Below are positions 1 to 5,303 of a stretch of 6,539 nucleotides of DNA, one piece after another; the first letter of the stretch is position 1; every line of letters begins with the position of its first letter. Both the position numbers and the translations under genes were made by a program. The stretch is from Candidatus Tayloriibacteriota bacterium. GTDB taxonomy: Bacteria; Patescibacteriota; Minisyncoccia; Phycocordibacterales; PALSA-1337. The notes beneath the pieces were generated by a model that worked only from the letters and a program-made list of their open reading frames with translations, made no database searches and was not told the DNA's origin. The DNA is taken from positions 1-6,539 of the forward strand of contig PMZP01000016.1 in assembly GCA_003170325.1 (NCBI GenBank). Reading direction: 5' to 3'.

Positions 1-1
1 C

Positions 2-151
2 GACACGGCCAAACGTGCAGCCAGATTCGGCAAGGTGATTTTCGACCCTCGCTTCGTCGTGAAGACCGCCGCTCCCAGGGCGCGCTATGGCGGAAACAAG
101 AAGATCTACAAATATTGGTGGAATTTTTTTAAGGTGATATTTAGCGAGTGA
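2..151 (+). CDS. C-terminal end of a probable family 2 glycosyltransferase (5' end outside window)
   Basis: The frame starting at base 2 is open from the window edge to a TGA at 149-151 and gives the last 49 residues of a protein. The tail reads DTAKRAARFGKVIFDP, then FVVKTAAPRARYGG, then a basic and aromatic end (KIYKYWWNFFKVIF). This resembles the end of family 2 glycosyltransferases, where an (E)DT...R...G.v.f segment is followed by a v.TS.RR-like stretch and an aromatic membrane-proximal helix. The nucleotide-sugar-binding and DxD parts lie outside the window, so the family call is tentative and the substrate unknown. The gene converges on the minus-strand operon and is probably unrelated to it. 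I see no strong terminator of its own in the 37 bases that follow. Confidence 0.55.
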   Translation, partial: DTAKRAARFGKVIFDPRFVVKTAAPRARYGGNKKIYKYWWNFFKVIFSE

Positions 152-187
152 TTTGCAGCCTGCTAGTTAAATAGGCCAAAATGGTAC

Positions 188-218
188 AAAAAAAGGAGGG
201 AACCATGTGATTCCCTCC
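188..218 (-). terminator. Rho-independent terminator of the minus-strand operon
   Basis: A perfect 8 bp stem (GGAGGGAA at 195-202 pairing with TTCCCTCC at 211-218) has an 8-base loop. Read on the minus strand it is followed directly by seven T residues (the A run at 188-194). It begins 33 bases after the vWA stop codon, so it is the expected end of the phosphatase-kinase-hydrolase-vWA transcript. Read on the plus strand the T tract is missing, so it should work mainly leftward. Confidence 0.9.
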
Positions 219-251
219 GTGTGCGCGCTAGACGCAAAGAACTTCTGATCG

Positions 252-1052
252 TCAGACTGCGAAGCCGCCGGCCGCCGTCTTGGAAAAGCTGGCAGCGCTT
301 TGGCTGGCACGGACTGCCGATTTGCTGAAGACCGCGAAGGCCTTTCTGATCTCGCTCGGCGTATTACCCGGAGTCAGGATCCACTCATTTGGTATCCCCA
401 TCTCCTTGAATACAGCGCGAAAATCAGTCGTACCATCGTCGATCCCCATGGCAGCGATGATGTGGTTTTCGCTTTTGAGTAGGCTCTCTACCACCTTCGC
501 CACATCTGCTGCCGTCGCTCGGTCATGACTTTCGTTGTTGCCGTCGGTCACGATGAGCGAGACGCTCCTGACCGGGACTCCGGCATCGTTATACTCCTGG
601 GTCTTGGCCGCCATGGTGCCTAGGAGAACCAGTGATCTCTTGAACAGCGGGGTTCCGCCGTTCGGGTCGAAGTTGCCGGAGTCCATTCGGACGGCACCGG
701 ACAATGGAGAGAACGGGTAGAGAAGCGTGCCATTCAGATACATATTCATGATCTGGATGCCGTCGCCCTGCTTGGAGACCTGAAGAGCATCCAAAACAAG
801 GTTGTTGCCATCGCGGACCGCTTGAGCATTTCCTTTGACAAACCGGATCGATCCGGAGTCGTCATTGAGGATGCCGACAAGGACTACCTCGCTGGCGGTG
901 ACATTCAACGCAGGAACGCCCATTGCCGCATTGATATCGGCTCCGAGGTCGCTGACGTTGAGAACGTGTGCTGCTGCAGTGCTAAGAAGACCGTCGGTCT
1001 TGGCTGTGGCCAAGAGAGAGGTAACCTGTGAACTATGCGTACTTTGTGACAT
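252..1052 (-). CDS. von Willebrand factor A (vWA) domain protein, TerY-like
   Basis: 266 residues; last gene of the operon. The vWA metal-ion-dependent adhesion site is complete: DxSxS at D64-S66-S68 (in LNDDSGSIRF), the Thr at T134 (GGTP), and the Asp at D170 (IVTDGNN). It should bind a divalent metal and a protein ligand. No signal peptide or membrane segment is visible, so it is probably cytosolic, unlike adhesin-type vWA proteins. The last 25 residues are rich in Ser and Ala (SKSAVRASQSAASFSK), a tail typical of intracellular TerY-like vWA proteins and a plausible phosphorylation target. The first 55 residues are a less conserved Ser/Thr/Ala-rich lead-in. The start is supported by AAAGGA (1061-1066) 8 bases upstream. 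Clustering with a kinase and a PP2C phosphatase matches TerY-P triads; the partner and role are inferred. Confidence 0.88.
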   Translation of the reverse strand: MSQSTHSSQVTSLLATAKTDGLLSTAAAHVLNVSDLGADINAAMGVPALNVTASEVVLVGILNDDSGSIRFVKGNAQAVRDGNNLVLDALQVSKQGDGIQIMNMYLNGTLLYPFSPLSGAVRMDSGNFDPNGGTPLFKRSLVLLGTMAAKTQEYNDAGVPVRSVSLIVTDGNNESHDRATAADVAKVVESLLKSENHIIAAMGIDDGTTDFRAVFKEMGIPNEWILTPGNTPSEIRKAFAVFSKSAVRASQSAASFSKTAAGGFAV

Positions 1053-1060
1053 ACTTTCAT

Positions 1061-1066
1061 TCCTTT
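1061..1066 (-). promoter_or_regulatory. Ribosome binding site of the vWA gene
   Basis: Minus-strand AAAGGA, 8 bases before the ATG at 1052. An overlapping ATG lies 6 bases closer to the site but in another frame, so spacing and reading frame both favour 1052. Confidence 0.7.
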
Positions 1067-1078
1067 CTATATTTTACA

Positions 1079-1100
1079 GGAATGGGGTTTGTCCCATTCC
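1079..1100 (-). other. Hairpin between hydrolase and vWA genes
   Basis: A perfect 8 bp inverted repeat (GGAATGGG at 1079-1086, CCCATTCC at 1093-1100) with a 6-base loop fills part of the 69-base gap between the two genes. On the minus strand it is followed by TGTAAAAT rather than a T run, so it is not a convincing terminator. It sits about 12 bases before the vWA Shine-Dalgarno site. It may protect or process the mRNA, or set the expression of the last gene. The function is not shown. Confidence 0.55.
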
Positions 1101-1121
1101 CGCTTGGTTTTGTTTCCGATG

Positions 1122-2189
1122 TTACAGTTTGATACCAGGCCACGACTCGATCGGATCGGTCGATTTGACCAAGTGCATGCCGGCTTTGGCGAAACGGACG
1201 AATGCCGCGTCCGCCTGGTCGGTGAAGTCGATGTCGTTCGGAAGACCTGTCACGGACTTCGGTATGAACACCGGCGAAGTGCAATCTTCCAGAAGATAGA
1301 CTTTCTTGGCGAGCTCCGCATCCTGGCTTTGGATTTCGGTAAGCAGGTCGTCGATCGTCCAGGCCACGCAATGGCTTTTGGCCTGACCAGCGATGATGAC
1401 ATAGTCGTACTTCAACAGCGCTTGGAGGAACTTCACGTTCTTCTGGGCGATCGGCTGGTTGTCATAAGTCGTCAGGACTTCGGGACGAAGGATCGAATAG
1501 TTCTCGGTCAAAGGGTTCAGGCCCTTGACCTCGACTGTTGGCTGGATGTGGCGCGCCACGCTGTGGAAGTACACGGCTTCCTCGATGATGGACATAAGCG
1601 CATGGCCGATGCCCATGATTTGGCCGTGTGGCGTCCAAAGGAACAGGCTGTACTTCCCCCTGCGTTCCAAATCCTCGGTATAGTAGATGGCATGCTTCTG
1701 AAGCGCCACGTAGTCCTGGCCGAGCGCAGCCGCTGCGGCCGGATCCACTTTCCAGGTGCCATTCAGCAGGTCCTTGCTCGACATCGGCGAATTGTCCGCC
1801 GGATGATCGCCTGCATCGTTAATGAACAGTAGCGGGTCGAAGATCATGAACGGCAGGTGTGAGTCCATTGTGACAGCAATCTTCGAAATCTTCGCAAGAT
1901 TGCGGTATTTGAACTCGGCTAAGCGGATAGCGTCCTTGATCGCACCGTCGCCCGAACGGCCGCCGACGAATAGCTCGAACTGAGGCAGCCCGAATGTATT
2001 CTGATTGTCGATCTCCATCAGGCAGATCTTGACCAGATCCTGACTGGCTGGATTGAGACCGTATTTCTTGGCCCACGCCAGCGCATCTTGGCGACGCGCA
2101 CGATAATCGACGCTCCAGACACTGTTCGCCTTCTTGAGGTCGAAGAATGCCGGAATCGGCAATTCATTATTCATTTGCGTTCTTTTCAT
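1122..2189 (-). CDS. Large nicotinamidase/isochorismatase-fold cysteine hydrolase
   Basis: 355 residues, against about 180-220 for common nicotinamidases. The catalytic triad is readable: D61 (MEIDNQNTF), K222 (VEVKG, followed by YSIL like the KG...YSaF of PncA) and the nucleophile C274 (KSHCVAWT). Metal ligands of nicotinamidases also fit: D109 and H111 (MDSH), then H188 in LWTPHGQ, matching the WPxHC region. Enzymes with this set hydrolyse nicotinamide to nicotinate plus ammonia; whether nicotinamide is the substrate here is inferred. Extra sequence lies at the N-terminus (about 50 residues) and between H111 and H188. It is cytosolic, with no signal or membrane segment. The start is uncertain: the ATG at 2189 has only a purine-rich AAAGAGAAAGAG leader, and an in-frame ATG at 2174 would remove 5 residues. 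It lies 69 bases after the kinase gene, in the same operon. Confidence 0.85.
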   Translation of the reverse strand: MKRTQMNNELPIPAFFDLKKANSVWSVDYRARRQDALAWAKKYGLNPASQDLVKICLMEIDNQNTFGLPQFELFVGGRSGDGAIKDAIRLAEFKYRNLAKISKIAVTMDSHLPFMIFDPLLFINDAGDHPADNSPMSSKDLLNGTWKVDPAAAAALGQDYVALQKHAIYYTEDLERRGKYSLFLWTPHGQIMGIGHALMSIIEEAVYFHSVARHIQPTVEVKGLNPLTENYSILRPEVLTTYDNQPIAQKNVKFLQALLKYDYVIIAGQAKSHCVAWTIDDLLTEIQSQDAELAKKVYLLEDCTSPVFIPKSVTGLPNDIDFTDQADAAFVRFAKAGMHLVKSTDPIESWPGIKL

Positions 2190-2258
2190 CTTTATTCTCT
2201 TTCTCTTTATTGTTGTTTTCTATTTTGTGTCTAACTTTCTACAAACCGTACTAACATT
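2190..2258 (-). other. Purine-rich leader between kinase and hydrolase genes
   Basis: This 69-base gap is strongly strand-biased: the minus strand is almost free of C near the gene start and reads AACAACAATAAAGAGAAAGAG. It has no clear hairpin, no AGGAGG site and no strong -10/-35 pair. It may be an unstructured translation-initiation leader. A similar AACAACA-AATAA element precedes the phosphatase gene (5030-5042). Confidence 0.35.
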
Positions 2259-4136
2259 TCACCGTTGGATCGTGAGCCGGGTGATCTCACTTCTGGTGAT
2301 GACGTACAAGCCGTCACTTCCCACAAGCAAGCTGCACTCCGTATCCACGAACGGTTCCGTATCTGGGAACCTCTGCTTTTCGGCGATTACACCGCCCTCG
2401 ACCTTCACCTGCACCACTCCCTCATCGGTTGCGGCAAACAAGATATCTCCGAAAGCACATTTAGCGCCGATCGTGCCTAGCCAAGATCCGTCTCCTTCCG
2501 TGGCTTGGGCATGTCCTGTAACTGTACCGTCTTTCTTGATCGAGATGCAATGATTCATACGGACTCCGCCTGCTTGGCTCATCCACAAGAACCACGCCCG
2601 ATCTTTCGATAGGAAACAACGTGTATCGACGAGCTGTCCGCGCATGGGCGGTAGCTTGACGGTATCGTTGATGCCTCGTTTGTTAGCGTCGAAGACGAAC
2701 CCGACGCGTATCATTCCGGCCCAGTAGAACCCGAAGCCGAATGTAGGACCAACCCAGAATTGAGTTTGTCCCTCTAGAATGTCACCTATGTAGTCATGGG
2801 AACCGAACTCACCGTCGTGGACAAGCTGTCCACCGTGTGCCCAATAGACATGGCTCTCGTTGGCATCAAAGAGCGGGTTCGCTCCATTCGAGTCAACTGC
2901 CTTACGGTACTTTATAGTCCCGGATTCAAGCGACGCGAATTGATTCTGTTTGCCGATCAGTGTTTGCCCTCCATGAATGCGACATCGCATACCTTGTTCT
3001 AATTCTCCACGGTACACGACTTCACCGGTCTCACGCTTGAATTGACCGTTCTCATGGACAACGTAGCAAAGCTTGCCGCCCTGGAACGTCGCATAGAGGA
3101 TAACTCCGGACGACTGCAGTATCGAGGTCATGGTAACCTTTCCTTTTGTCGTGATCACAACCTTCTCTTTAACCACACCTCCGAGCTGCGGTTCACAGAT
3201 TGGGCAGCCTTGGCGTGCAAACTCCAAACCACATTTCCTGCAGGTTCTCCACTCGAGCCCTTGCAAAAGATCGAGCGGGAATCGATCCCGACGATCATTC
3301 TTGAAGACTTCGTGAAAGAAATGCAGTAGCTCGTCGGTAAGCACAGACCAGTGTATCGCCGGTTTTGGGTAAACCACGTCCGGATCGAACACCGTAACGC
3401 GGTGCAACGAGCGAGCATCATGCGGGATGCGGTTCCTGCTATTCTTTGGTTTATACACGCCGCCGTACGGTCCCACATATAAGAGGGACTGCATGAGCAT
3501 GATGCCAAAGGCGTACCAATCCGAGTTCGGATTATGCGGCCTAACCAGCATCGGGCTCGAGGCCTGTGGATCGCAGAGTAACGGATCCACGAACTTCTGC
3601 GTGAACGTCATACAGAAGAACGGGTCGAACTGGAACGAATCCGCATCGATGATGAATACATCAGTACCGACGACAAGTCCGTTAAGGTCGTTGAAGTCCC
3701 CTATTACGACCTTAGCCTGATGTATTCCGGCCACAGTCGCATGGAGGTTTTGGAATATGCTGACGACCCTTCCGTTCGGCACATTCCCGATTCTGAAGCT
3801 CTTTTCACTGAATCTCATGAGAAGATCTGCGCCCTTAACGGCACGCATCGCATAGCCTGCGACCATACCTTTCGAATCGAGCGCCAGCTCTTCCGGAGCT
3901 ACGACGTGCGCTGGAAGCCCTCTCGGAAACTGCTTGAGCTTTATTTGATGCAAACGGATACGTTCCGCGGCACCTTTCTGCTCGTGTACATCACCGTCAT
4001 AGTCCGTATGACCGGGTGGCTTGAAAAGCTTGAGGACTTTCCCGCCGCCAAGATCGAAGATGTCGGCCTCGCCCCCTTTTCCGATCTGCTTTAGGGCATC
4101 GGTACGGCACCTTTTTCCATTGATTTGCAATTCCAT
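2259..4136 (-). CDS. Ser/Thr protein-kinase-like protein with zinc ribbon and beta-rich C-terminal domain
   Basis: 625 residues. The kinase domain spans roughly 12-290: glycine loop IGKGGEADIF (18-27), ATP-site Lys K36 (VLKLFK), catalytic loop GDFNDLN with D147 and metal-binding N152, a DFG-equivalent IIDADSF with D166 (or D164), and the helix F motif SDWYAFG (205-211). The loop Lys (D+2) is Asn149, and the DADSF form resembles bacterial YegI/TerY-P-associated kinases rather than Hanks-type PknB kinases. A zinc ribbon follows (C299, C302, C311, C314; CRKC-x8-CPIC). Residues 320-625 have repeated short beta-strand patterns with Gly and Trp/Tyr and look like a beta-propeller sensor or scaffold. 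No membrane segment is visible. Its AAGGAG site lies inside the last codons of the phosphatase gene, 3 bases upstream, so the two are translationally coupled. The phosphatase is the likely antagonist; the vWA and hydrolase proteins are candidate substrates (inference). Confidence 0.85.
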   Translation of the reverse strand: MELQINGKRCRTDALKQIGKGGEADIFDLGGGKVLKLFKPPGHTDYDGDVHEQKGAAERIRLHQIKLKQFPRGLPAHVVAPEELALDSKGMVAGYAMRAVKGADLLMRFSEKSFRIGNVPNGRVVSIFQNLHATVAGIHQAKVVIGDFNDLNGLVVGTDVFIIDADSFQFDPFFCMTFTQKFVDPLLCDPQASSPMLVRPHNPNSDWYAFGIMLMQSLLYVGPYGGVYKPKNSRNRIPHDARSLHRVTVFDPDVVYPKPAIHWSVLTDELLHFFHEVFKNDRRDRFPLDLLQGLEWRTCRKCGLEFARQGCPICEPQLGGVVKEKVVITTKGKVTMTSILQSSGVILYATFQGGKLCYVVHENGQFKRETGEVVYRGELEQGMRCRIHGGQTLIGKQNQFASLESGTIKYRKAVDSNGANPLFDANESHVYWAHGGQLVHDGEFGSHDYIGDILEGQTQFWVGPTFGFGFYWAGMIRVGFVFDANKRGINDTVKLPPMRGQLVDTRCFLSKDRAWFLWMSQAGGVRMNHCISIKKDGTVTGHAQATEGDGSWLGTIGAKCAFGDILFAATDEGVVQVKVEGGVIAEKQRFPDTEPFVDTECSLLVGSDGLYVITRSEITRLTIQR

Positions 4137-4139
4137 AGA

Positions 4140-5012
4140 TTACTCCTTCCCTGTTGATTGTTTCCTCCGACGGATCACCGCCAGAGTCGTGTCGTCTTTA
4201 AGCAGGCCCGGAAAGCGGACCAGCTCGCCTTCGACGCTTACACGTGTTATTTCGCAGTTTACTAGGGCCAACTTGCGTCGTACCTGATCAGAATTTGTGA
4301 AATACCGATCATCTTCCCAGAACTGTGAAACTGGACCAACCTGTGCATTTTTACCTGGCAGATTACATGTCTCTGCGTCGATAAGCTCTCCAACGCCGTC
4401 AGTTCCGACCAAGATTGATGTTATCTCGTCTGTCGGCAAAATAGCATGGAACGTAAACTTGCAAAGCGATGGATCGATCGTGCTTTTAACCAATCCATAT
4501 CCGAGATACGGAGGTTGGTTGTTCGGGAATGGGCCGATCCTTATCAGCTCTCCATTCACGAATACGACCCCGTCTCCAATGGAGAACACGAACGCCTTTA
4601 CAGGCGTGATGAGTGCCCCCACTAGAGTGAAGAGGAAATAATCTCTGATGTTCAAGTGGAAGTCTCCTCCCATGAGAACCGCGAGTTGTTTGATCTGTTC
4701 GAGCACGCGCATCCTGATAAGCTCCATTTCGAAAGCCGCACTGATGATACCGTGTTTCTCAACCGACTCCTGGAATGACTGCGAGGCGGAGCTGACCGCC
4801 TTCGCAATCAGCTTGCACCCGATCTGAGCGCCGACTTCATTGTGAGAAGCCGTACTTTGCTCGGAAGCGCTACAGCCGTCTGCTACGACGAGCGCAATGC
4901 ATCCATTACCGACAACCGTGGCCACAGTATCTTGGTTATTTCTCCAGCCCAGATCTTTCAAATGATCTCGACCGATAACTGATCCTGCGGCGACTTCAAA
5001 TTGATTCTTCAT
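4140..5012 (-). CDS. PP2C-type (PPM) Ser/Thr protein phosphatase
   Basis: 290 residues from the ATG at 5012. PP2C metal-site motifs occur in order: NQD (D28), VVADGCS (D45-G46), SIGDG (G146-D147), VGTDGVGELID (D205-G206) and LKDDTTLAVI (D273-D274). These are the acidic residues that hold the Mn/Mg pair used for phosphoserine/threonine hydrolysis, so the enzyme should be active. No signal peptide or membrane helix is visible. An in-frame ATG at 5018 would add two residues, but the GAAAGG site (5021-5026) is only 2 bases from it and 8 bases from 5012, the same spacing as in the vWA gene, so 5012 is preferred. It is the first gene of the operon and is coupled to the kinase that follows; this kinase-phosphatase pairing is typical of TerY-P triads. 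Its substrate is unknown. Confidence 0.88.
   Translation of the reverse strand: MKNQFEVAAGSVIGRDHLKDLGWRNNQDTVATVVGNGCIALVVADGCSASEQSTASHNEVGAQIGCKLIAKAVSSASQSFQESVEKHGIISAAFEMELIRMRVLEQIKQLAVLMGGDFHLNIRDYFLFTLVGALITPVKAFVFSIGDGVVFVNGELIRIGPFPNNQPPYLGYGLVKSTIDPSLCKFTFHAILPTDEITSILVGTDGVGELIDAETCNLPGKNAQVGPVSQFWEDDRYFTNSDQVRRKLALVNCEITRVSVEGELVRFPGLLKDDTTLAVIRRRKQSTGKE
4143..4148 (-). promoter_or_regulatory. Ribosome binding site of the kinase gene, inside the phosphatase 3' end
   Basis: Minus-strand AAGGAG, formed by the last two sense codons (AAG GAG) of the phosphatase gene, 6 bases before the kinase ATG at 4136. The stop-to-start gap is 3 bases, which indicates coupled translation of phosphatase and kinase. 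Confidence 0.8.
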
Positions 5013-5020
5013 TACCATTA

Positions 5021-5026
5021 CCTTTC
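5021..5026 (-). promoter_or_regulatory. Ribosome binding site that decides the phosphatase start
   Basis: Minus-strand GAAAGG. It lies 2 bases before the ATG at 5018 (too close) and 8 bases before the in-frame ATG at 5012 (good spacing). Confidence 0.6.
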
Positions 5027-5117
5027 TAGTTATTGTGTTGTTTGTATTCTAGGTCTCAAAAGTCAAAAACAACTGAATTTTCAAAGACCCGGCGGTATTT
5101 CACCACCACGTAACTGA

Positions 5118-5150
5118 ACTATATACTGCATTAATTTGACAACGTGTCAA
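5118..5150 (-). promoter_or_regulatory. Candidate proximal promoter of the phosphatase-kinase operon
   Basis: A perfect minus-strand TTGACA (5150 to 5145) is followed after 18-19 bases by GTATAT/TATATA within GTATATAGT (5126 to 5118). The spacing is slightly long. The -35 lies inside the palindrome at 5136-5150, so a repressor bound there would block RNA polymerase. Transcription would start near 5112, leaving a leader of about 100 bases. Confidence 0.5.
5136..5150. promoter_or_regulatory. Palindromic operator candidate, TTGACA-ACG-TGTCAA
   Basis: Two perfect 6-base arms surround a 3-base centre, with weaker symmetry continuing outward (5133-5153). It covers the -35 hexamer of the candidate minus-strand promoter and also offers a TTGACA on the plus strand. 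The shape suits a dimeric regulator, either the adjacent NrtR-like protein or another one. Confidence 0.5.
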
Positions 5151-5158
5151 GTTCATTC

Positions 5159-5188
5159 TTGACTTCCCCGCCGTCGCAGTGCTAGCAT
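5159..5188 (+). promoter_or_regulatory. Weak candidate promoter toward the NrtR-like gene
   Basis: TTGACT (5159-5164) and TAGCAT (5183-5188) are separated by 18 bases. The predicted start, near 5195, falls in the inverted repeat at 5193-5213, the usual layout for autorepression. The leader would be about 110 bases with no Shine-Dalgarno site at its end. This is an alternative to the leaderless promoter at 5291. Confidence 0.25.
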
Positions 5189-5192
5189 GTAC

Positions 5193-5213
5193 ATAGTGTT
5201 CTAAACACACTAT
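5193..5213. promoter_or_regulatory. Inverted repeat operator candidate 1 (ATAGTGT-N7-ACACTAT)
   Basis: The 7-base arms ATAGTGT (5193-5199) and ACACTAT (5207-5213) are perfectly complementary around a 7-base centre, giving a 21 bp dyad between two divergent transcription units. Its core, GTGT-N7-ACAC, recurs at 5244-5258. It overlaps a possible minus-strand -10 (TATAGT, 5214 to 5209). It is the best candidate site for the neighbouring NrtR-like regulator, judged by position and symmetry only. Confidence 0.6.
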
Positions 5214-5237
5214 ATACCTATCGCAATAATAATGCAA
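5209..5237 (-). promoter_or_regulatory. Weak candidate distal promoter of the minus-strand operon
   Basis: Minus-strand TATAGT (5214 to 5209) lies 17 bases after a poor -35, TTGCAT (5237 to 5232). The 9-base stretch GTATATAGT (5217 to 5209) is repeated exactly at the proximal promoter (5126 to 5118), 91 bp away, which suggests duplicated -10 regions. The -10 overlaps operator candidate 1. Confidence 0.3.
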
Positions 5238-5243
5238 GTGGGT

Positions 5244-5258
5244 GTGTATAACTGACAC
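5244..5258. promoter_or_regulatory. Operator candidate 2 (GTGT-N7-ACAC)
   Basis: A second GTGT-N7-ACAC element with the same arm and centre length as the core of the 5193-5213 repeat. The two centres are 48 bp apart. Symmetry is limited to the 4-base arms, so this copy is weaker. Confidence 0.35.
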
Positions 5259-5290
5259 TAAGTTCGCCACCCAACGGCGACAAAATAGTT

Positions 5291-5296
5291 TATAAT
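5291..5296 (+). promoter_or_regulatory. -10 element of the NrtR-like gene, probably leaderless transcript
   Basis: A consensus TATAAT ends 7 bases before the ATG at 5304, so transcription would begin at or beside the start codon. No Shine-Dalgarno site precedes the ATG, which agrees with a leaderless mRNA. No good -35 is seen at 16-18 bases. A small TCGCC/GGCGA dyad (5264-5268, 5276-5280) sits there instead and may bind a protein. Confidence 0.5.
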
Positions 5297-5303
5297 CATA
5301 CGA

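Noticed and set aside
1079..1100. Hairpin as an internal terminator
   Set aside because: No T run follows it on either strand, and a strong terminator exists at 188-218 after the vWA gene.
1089..1832. Plus-strand open frame of 247 codons opposite the hydrolase gene
   Set aside because: It is antisense to a gene with a complete catalytic set, and its translation is rich in His/Arg/Asp with no recognisable motif, as expected of a shadow frame. Other long antisense frames (such as 3720-4094 and 5540-5908) were dropped for the same reason.
252..5018. Calling the locus a tellurite-resistance (ter) operon
   Set aside because: Only the vWA-kinase-PP2C part is shared. No TerC, TerD or TerB-like gene is in the window, so a resistance label would overreach.
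5046..5051. TAGAAT (minus strand) as the main -10 of the operon
   Set aside because: TTGACT lies only 9 bases upstream and TTGTTT only 15, so no well-spaced -35 is present. It remains a weak possibility.
5052..5089. GGTCT/AGACC inverted repeat in the phosphatase leader as a riboswitch
   Set aside because: Only a 5 bp stem around a 28-base AT-rich loop; no recognisable riboswitch structure.
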